DNA from: Woeseiaceae bacterium
Lineage (GTDB): Bacteria > Pseudomonadota > Gammaproteobacteria > Steroidobacterales > Woeseiaceae
DNA length: 46,084 nt
NCBI GenBank assembly: GCA_030065985.1
Contig: JASJCM010000021.1
Span: forward strand, 1 to 46,084
Direction: 5' to 3'
Each line of letters begins with the position of its first letter. The first letter of the stretch is position 1. The notes below the pieces were generated by a model. That model did no database searches, was not told where the DNA came from, and saw only the letters and a list, made by a program, of their open reading frames with translations. The position numbers were made by a program, and so were the translations under genes. Shown here in pieces: positions 41,584 to 46,084 of this stretch.

Positions 41584-43044
41584 ATGGACAACGCCGAGAG
41601 CTATGAGGAATGGAAAGAGGCCGCCATTGAGCATGACGAAGCCTCCGGCGCGAAGCGCTGGAAGCAGATGGATCAGTCGATCCGCTACGACTTCGTCGCA
41701 ATTCGCAACCGTTTAGACCACTTGCGCGCACTGCGCGCCCGGCATGATGACCGGGGCCTGTTGTTCACGCTGAATGAGGGCATCCACGGCAACATGGGCG
41801 GTATGGGCAGGTCCGAGCTCTACGGCAAGGCCAAATTCGGCACCAAGGGTCTCATTGAGGCTTACGTCAATGAGATCACGATGGCGCTGGAGCATCTCGC
41901 CAGTCCGCAGGTTGATTCGATCACGTTTGAGGAAAAGCTCGACTTCTTCCAGCGTGCCAGTCATTGCTTCGGGCGCTCCGCGCTTATGATGAGCGGGTCC
42001 GGTACCCTGCTCTACTTCCATCTCGGTGTTGCCAAAGCGCTGTGGCGCGAGCGGCTGTTGCCCGACATCATCTCGGGCTCGAGCGGTGGCGCGGTGGTTG
42101 GCACCGTGCTGAGTTCGAACACGGACAGCCAGCTCGATGAGTATTTCGAACCGGACTGGTTGCCGGGCAGGGAGCCCCCTTCCGGCCTGTTCGCACGAAT
42201 CTCCTCTACCTTTGGTACCGACAGGATCACGGCTGAGGACATCTGGGACGTTCTCGAACAGGTGATTCCGGACATGACGTTCGAGGAAGCGCTGAAGCTG
42301 ACAGGTCGCCACATCAACGTACCGGTGGCACCGTCGGAAAACCACCAGAAGTCGCGCCTGCTGAACGCCGATACATCGCCGAACGCGTTCCTGCGTGAGG
42401 CCGTACTGGCATCGACCGCCATCCCCGGGTTCTTCCCGCCCGTCGTCCTGATGGCCAAGAACGACAAGGGTGAGCGCCAGGCATATACAGGCCGTCGCTG
42501 GGTCGACGGATCGCTCAGCGAAGACTTGCCGGCCAAGCGTCTCGCGCGTCTGTACGGTGTTAACCACTACATCGTCAGCCAGACAAACCCGTACGTCTTG
42601 CCCTTCATCGATACGACGAAGCGCAAGACAGATGCCGTCTCGGAACTGAAATACGCGCTAATCGACACGACGCGCGCCTGGATCAACGCGGGGGCGGCGA
42701 TCTTCGAGAAGCCATTGCGCTGGATTCCGGAAGTCGAGCGAGCAGCGAACTCCGCGCTGTCGATCATCAACCAGAGTTACCAGGGCGACATCACGATCGC
42801 TCCGTCGAAGAAACTTCACAACCCGTTGCGCGCACTGTCATGGCGCACGCACGATGAAATCCGCGAACTCATCGCCGAAGGTGAACGGTCGACGTGGCCA
42901 CGCATCGAACGCATTCGTATCCAGACGCAGATCTCACGCACGCTGGATCCGATCCTGCACAGCTACGAAGACCAGCACATCGAGCACTTCGGTAAACCGC
43001 CACCGGCCAAGAAGACGGCACCGGCGCGGAGAAAAGCGGGTTGA
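41584..43044 (+). CDS. DUF3336/patatin-like phospholipase
   Basis: 486 residues from the first ATG. An N-terminal DUF3336 region (about 1-125: YEEWKEAAIEHDEASG, GLIEAYVNEI) precedes the patatin domain with the oxyanion-type SGSGTLLYFHLGVAKAL, the nucleophile motif GSSGG (Ser about 165) and the catalytic Asp in WVDGSL. In-frame codons upstream (from 41545) read FKNRLKKLEAA, which looks like the usual family start, but begin with ATC/GTA after GGGAGA, so the true start may be non-standard. It should release fatty acids from phospholipids or triacylglycerol. The C-terminus is Lys/Arg/Pro-rich. Confidence 0.88.
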   Translation: MDNAESYEEWKEAAIEHDEASGAKRWKQMDQSIRYDFVAIRNRLDHLRALRARHDDRGLLFTLNEGIHGNMGGMGRSELYGKAKFGTKGLIEAYVNEITMALEHLASPQVDSITFEEKLDFFQRASHCFGRSALMMSGSGTLLYFHLGVAKALWRERLLPDIISGSSGGAVVGTVLSSNTDSQLDEYFEPDWLPGREPPSGLFARISSTFGTDRITAEDIWDVLEQVIPDMTFEEALKLTGRHINVPVAPSENHQKSRLLNADTSPNAFLREAVLASTAIPGFFPPVVLMAKNDKGERQAYTGRRWVDGSLSEDLPAKRLARLYGVNHYIVSQTNPYVLPFIDTTKRKTDAVSELKYALIDTTRAWINAGAAIFEKPLRWIPEVERAANSALSIINQSYQGDITIAPSKKLHNPLRALSWRTHDEIRELIAEGERSTWPRIERIRIQTQISRTLDPILHSYEDQHIEHFGKPPPAKKTAPARRKAG

Positions 43045-43889
43045 TCCATTCCGAGGGGACGCTCGAGTTTCGCCATAGCGAAGCCCGCGGCTCTAGCCGT
43101 TTGTACCGACAGGCATGGGCGCCTGACGGCGGCACGCGCGGCATTGTGCTCCTCATTCACGGCCTCGGTGAACACAGCAGCCGCTACGGGCACGTCGCCT
43201 CATCACTGACGGAGCGCGGCTTCGCCTTGCAGGCGCTGGATCACTACGGTCACGGCAAATCGGACGGTCATGGCGGGCACGTACCGCGTTTCAGCGTCTT
43301 CCTCGACGGCGTTGCAGCATTGCTCGACGACGTCAAGAAGACCTCGGACGGTGCCCCGCTGTTCCTGGTCGGCCACAGCATGGGCGGCTTGATTGCTGCC
43401 CGCTTCCTGATGTCCAGGCAGAATGAATTTCGTGCCGCGGCATTGTCCGGACCGGCTTTCAAGTCCGACGAGGCGCCGCCCGCGTTCGTGCTGTGGCTGA
43501 ACCGGTTGATATCGGCCCTGCTGCCGACACTACCGATGATCGCGTTAGACGCAACGCTCGTCAGTCGCGACCCCGACGTCGTCAAGGCCTACCTTGGAGA
43601 TCCGTTGGTCCATCATGGCAAGCTCACATCGCGGCTCATCGCCGAGATGTCGACAACGATGGACGACACACTTGCGCGCGCAGGGGACGTGACCGTGCCG
43701 CTGCTCACCATGCACGGCGATGCCGACAAGCTCACGTCACCGGCAGGGTCCGAAGAATTCCATGCAAACGCGGGTTCCGCGGACAAAACGCTCAAGATGT
43801 ACCCCGGTCTGTTTCATGAAGTATTTAATGAGCCCGAGCGCGACGCTGTGCTTGCCGATCTTGGAAACTGGCTGGAGGCACGCCTTTGA
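43041..43889 (+). CDS. Alpha/beta hydrolase, monoacylglycerol lipase type
   Basis: 282 residues from TTG at 43041, overlapping the patatin stop as TTGA with GGAG 9 bases upstream. Catalytic features: oxyanion HGLGEHSSRYGH, nucleophile GHSMGG (Ser about 114), Asp in MHGDADKLT, His in LFHEVFNE; the DHYGHGKSDGHGGH segment is typical of monoglyceride lipases. No signal peptide. It would cleave monoacylglycerols left by other lipases, feeding the acyl-CoA synthetase in the same operon. Confidence 0.9.
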   Translation: MIHSEGTLEFRHSEARGSSRLYRQAWAPDGGTRGIVLLIHGLGEHSSRYGHVASSLTERGFALQALDHYGHGKSDGHGGHVPRFSVFLDGVAALLDDVKKTSDGAPLFLVGHSMGGLIAARFLMSRQNEFRAAALSGPAFKSDEAPPAFVLWLNRLISALLPTLPMIALDATLVSRDPDVVKAYLGDPLVHHGKLTSRLIAEMSTTMDDTLARAGDVTVPLLTMHGDADKLTSPAGSEEFHANAGSADKTLKMYPGLFHEVFNEPERDAVLADLGNWLEARL

Positions 43890-44584
43890 CGACTGAGCTG
43901 TTCCGCGACGATTCCTACCTGAAATCCTGCAGCGCCACGGTTACTGACACCGGAGAGCAGTGTGTGTTCGTCGACCAGACCGTATTCTATCCGCTGGGTG
44001 GCGGCCAGCCGGGCGATACCGGCACTCTGCGATGGGTTGGTGGCGATGTGCGCATCGTTGATACGCGCTATGTCGATGGCGATATCGGCCACATCGTTGA
44101 AGATGGAGCGGCCATTCCTGCCGCCGGCACCGACGTTGAACTGGCCATTGACTGGGACCGACGGTATCGCCACATGCGCATGCACACCGCGATGCATTTG
44201 CTGGGTTCGATCCTCTTGTACCCGGTGACAGGGGGCAACATCAGTGCCGAGAAGAGTCGCCTCGACTTCGATATGGAAGACACAGTGGACAAGGATGCCG
44301 TTGGCGAATCGCTAAGCCGGCTTGTCGACGAAGATCATCCTGTCAGCTGCCGCTGGATCAGCGAAGAAGAACTCGACGCCAATCCCGAACTCGTGCGCAC
44401 GATGTCCGTGCAGCCGCCGCGTGGCAAGGGCTCGATCCGGCTGCTGGAAATCGCAGGCGTGGATTTGCAGCCTTGCGGCGGCACGCACCTGCGCTCGACA
44501 GCCGAAGTCGGGGCCGTGCGCATCGGCAAAGTGGAGAAGAAAGGCCGTCAGAATCGGCGTGTTAACATCCATCTCGACGACTGA
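43886..44584 (+). CDS. Alanyl-tRNA editing protein (AlaX-type)
   Basis: 232 residues from TTG at 43886, overlapping the lipase stop as TTGA; GGAGG lies 7 bases upstream. The N-terminal part (FRDDSYLKSCSATV, DQTVFYPLGGGQPGDTG) resembles the small beta-barrel of alanyl-tRNA synthetase. The editing site is HTAMHLL and CGGTH, whose His, His, Cys, His bind zinc. It deacylates Ser- or Gly-mischarged tRNA(Ala). Its place inside a lipid-degradation operon is odd and probably reflects co-expression only. Confidence 0.92.
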   Translation: MTTELFRDDSYLKSCSATVTDTGEQCVFVDQTVFYPLGGGQPGDTGTLRWVGGDVRIVDTRYVDGDIGHIVEDGAAIPAAGTDVELAIDWDRRYRHMRMHTAMHLLGSILLYPVTGGNISAEKSRLDFDMEDTVDKDAVGESLSRLVDEDHPVSCRWISEEELDANPELVRTMSVQPPRGKGSIRLLEIAGVDLQPCGGTHLRSTAEVGAVRIGKVEKKGRQNRRVNIHLDD

Positions 44585-44598
44585 CCGGGGGAAATCAC

Positions 44599-45921
44599 AT
44601 GAGCGAAATCCGCGACTCTGCATTCGTGCGAGCTGCCGGACCTGTCGAGGCGCGCGAGCGTTTCGTCAGTCTCGATTTGCTGCGCGGCATCGCCATCCTT
44701 GGCATCCTGGTTATGAACATTTACGCGTTCGCGATGCCGTTTATTGCGTACACGAATCCGCTGCGCATGGGCGGCACCGAGCCGTGGAATATCGGCACCT
44801 GGATCTTTACGCACATTCTTTTCGATCAGAAGTTCATTTCGATCTTCGCGATGATGTTCGGTGCCGGCATCGTTCTGATGAGCGGTCGTGCTGAATCGGG
44901 CGGCAACAAGCCGGCCGGCTTTTACTATCGGCGCCAGTTCTGGCTCGTTGTCATAGGCGCTATTCACGGCTACCTGATCTGGATTGGTGACATCCTGTTC
45001 ATGTACGCACTGATCGGCATGCTCGCTTACCTGTTCCGCAAACGCACGCCGAGAACCCTGATTATCATCGCGTGTTTCCTGTTGCCATTCACGCTGCTGT
45101 TCAATTACGGCAATGCCTACCAGACAACGAAGATGATGGGCATGGTCGCCGAAGTCGAAGTGCTCATCGAACAGGGTGAGGAACTCGACGACGAACAGCA
45201 ACAGCTATTGAAGGACTGGGAGGGCATGCGCACATTCATGATGCCCACCGACGAGGACATCGCCAACGAAGTCGACATCTATCGCGGCGATTACATTGGC
45301 ATCGTCCAGCATCGCGCGCCGATTATTGCCATGATGCAGCTGTTCTTTGTCTTCGGATACGGGCTGTTCCGTGTCGGCGGCCTCATGCTCATCGGCATGG
45401 CCATGATGAAGCTCGGCGTGTTTACCGCGCAGCGGTCGACTGCTTTCTATACACGACTTATGCTGGTCGGCTACGGGCTTGGCCTGCCGATGACCGTATT
45501 CAGCGCAATCGATCTCTACAATCATGACTTCGACACATTGTATGCGCTGACCACAGGCGGCTTCGCCAACTACTTCGGCAGCATCATCGTTGCGCTGGGT
45601 CACATTGGTCTGGTCATGCTGATCGCCAAGAGCGGTGTGCTCGCCGGATTGATGAGCCGTTTCGCTGCCGTTGGCCGCATGGCGCTGACGAACTACCTCA
45701 CGCACTCGGTCGTTCTGACAACAGTGTTCTACGGCTACGGACTTGGCCTGTTCGGGTCTGTACCCCGGCTCTGGCAGATGGCATTCGTTGCCGCAGTTAT
45801 CGGATTTCAGCTTTGGTTTAGCACCTGGTGGCTCGAGCGCTATCGCTTCGGGCCCGTCGAATGGCTGTGGCGCTCGGTGACCTACTGGCGGCCGCAGCGA
45901 ATGCGCCGGCCAACGAGCTAG
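44599..45921 (+). CDS. DUF418 family multi-pass membrane protein
   Basis: 440 residues; ribosome site GGGGGA. The start ERFVSLDLLRGIAILGILVMNIYAF and the region IFAMMFGAGIVL...FYYRRQFWLVVIGAIHGYLIWIGDIL are characteristic of the DUF418/acyltransferase-related family. The C-terminal half (RFAAVGRMALTNYLTHSVV, FQLWFSTWWLERYRFGPVEWLWRSVTYW) is the DUF418 domain. About ten transmembrane segments. Function unknown; relation to membrane acyltransferases is suspected. Last gene of the lipid operon, its stop interlocked with that of the convergent FAD dehydrogenase. Confidence 0.92.
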   Translation: MSEIRDSAFVRAAGPVEARERFVSLDLLRGIAILGILVMNIYAFAMPFIAYTNPLRMGGTEPWNIGTWIFTHILFDQKFISIFAMMFGAGIVLMSGRAESGGNKPAGFYYRRQFWLVVIGAIHGYLIWIGDILFMYALIGMLAYLFRKRTPRTLIIIACFLLPFTLLFNYGNAYQTTKMMGMVAEVEVLIEQGEELDDEQQQLLKDWEGMRTFMMPTDEDIANEVDIYRGDYIGIVQHRAPIIAMMQLFFVFGYGLFRVGGLMLIGMAMMKLGVFTAQRSTAFYTRLMLVGYGLGLPMTVFSAIDLYNHDFDTLYALTTGGFANYFGSIIVALGHIGLVMLIAKSGVLAGLMSRFAAVGRMALTNYLTHSVVLTTVFYGYGLGLFGSVPRLWQMAFVAAVIGFQLWFSTWWLERYRFGPVEWLWRSVTYWRPQRMRRPTS

Positions 45922-46084
45922 CCAATTGCCTCGGCGGCGGCGCGCGCGGTCAACACGCAGCCCGACAGGAAGGTCCCCTCCAGCGAGCGCCGACCGCTGG
46001 CCCCACCACCACCGAATCCGGCCGCCTCGCCGACCGCGTAGAGACCATCGATCGGCTGCCCTGCCCGATCGAGCACGCGACTCG
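45918..46084 (-). CDS. FAD-binding dehydrogenase (KstD-like), C-terminal fragment cut by window edge
   Basis: Only the last 54 residues are in view. They read RVLDRAGQPIDGLYAVGEAAGFGGGG, then RRSLEGTFLSGCVLTARAAAEAIG and a TAG stop. GLYAVGEAAGFGGGG with RSLEGTFL is the C-terminal FAD-contact segment of the fumarate-reductase/3-ketosteroid-dehydrogenase-like FAD-binding dehydrogenases. The stop codon shares CTAG with the stop of the DUF418 gene. The substrate cannot be judged from this fragment. Confidence 0.8.
   Translation of the reverse strand, partial: SRVLDRAGQPIDGLYAVGEAAGFGGGGASGRRSLEGTFLSGCVLTARAAAEAIG

Overview
The window is GC-rich, densely packed bacterial chromosome. Its gene content (MtrCAB conduit, TonB receptor, SlyD-like FKBP, EF-G-2, phasins, DUF418) and sigma-70-like promoters point to a marine or sediment gammaproteobacterium, perhaps near the Woeseia group. 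That placement is inference; there is no rRNA or other marker. I saw no tRNA, rRNA, CRISPR array, insertion sequence or clear pseudogene, and no gene-free stretch longer than 300 bases.

Left block (1-8355): a complete candidate transmembrane electron-transfer locus. The minus-strand operon encodes a diheme c4-like cytochrome, a small NTF2-fold protein and an 11-heme cytochrome c fused to a b-type membrane cytochrome (CbcL-like; it runs off the left edge). The divergent plus-strand operon is mtrC-mtrA-mtrB: a decaheme lipoprotein with a collagen-like stalk, a periplasmic decaheme and an outer-membrane barrel. Together they could carry electrons between the quinone pool and the cell surface, in either direction.

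8340-13886: a flavin reductase / M20 peptidase / DUF1611 operon and a TonB-dependent receptor, all on the minus strand.

13962-20788: a [NiFe]-hydrogenase maturation locus. A SlyD-like FKBP and hypA lie on the plus strand and converge on the minus-strand operon hypC-hypB-hypD-hypF-hypE. No hydrogenase structural gene is present. A second diheme cytochrome, paralogous to the one in the Mtr block, is divergent from hypC.

20853-30174: amidohydrolase, carotenoid/retinol-type FAD oxidoreductase, UspE-like protein, TauE-type permease, a CBM9/DUF5916 outer-membrane protein whose start codon interlocks with that of the permease, hemolysin-III-type membrane protein and 5'-nucleotidase-type lipoprotein.

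30196-32319: a polyhydroxyalkanoate granule module (PHA-system protein, two phasin-like proteins with Lys-rich tails at opposite ends, TetR regulator). Next to it (32556-34205) is an octaheme cytochrome of the tetrathionate-reductase (OTR) family. It is built as a lipoprotein with a collagen-like stalk and two EF-hand-like loops, and is the most unusual protein in the window.

34272-46084: secreted M20 peptidase and amidohydrolase (divergent), EF-G-2, a lone cyclic-nucleotide-binding-domain protein, then a tight operon of acyl-CoA synthetase, patatin phospholipase, monoacylglycerol-lipase-like hydrolase, AlaX editing protein and DUF418 membrane protein, ending against a convergent FAD dehydrogenase cut by the right edge.

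Three c-type cytochrome loci (Mtr, hyp-linked diheme, OTR) within 34 kb suggest respiratory flexibility based on multiheme electron transfer.
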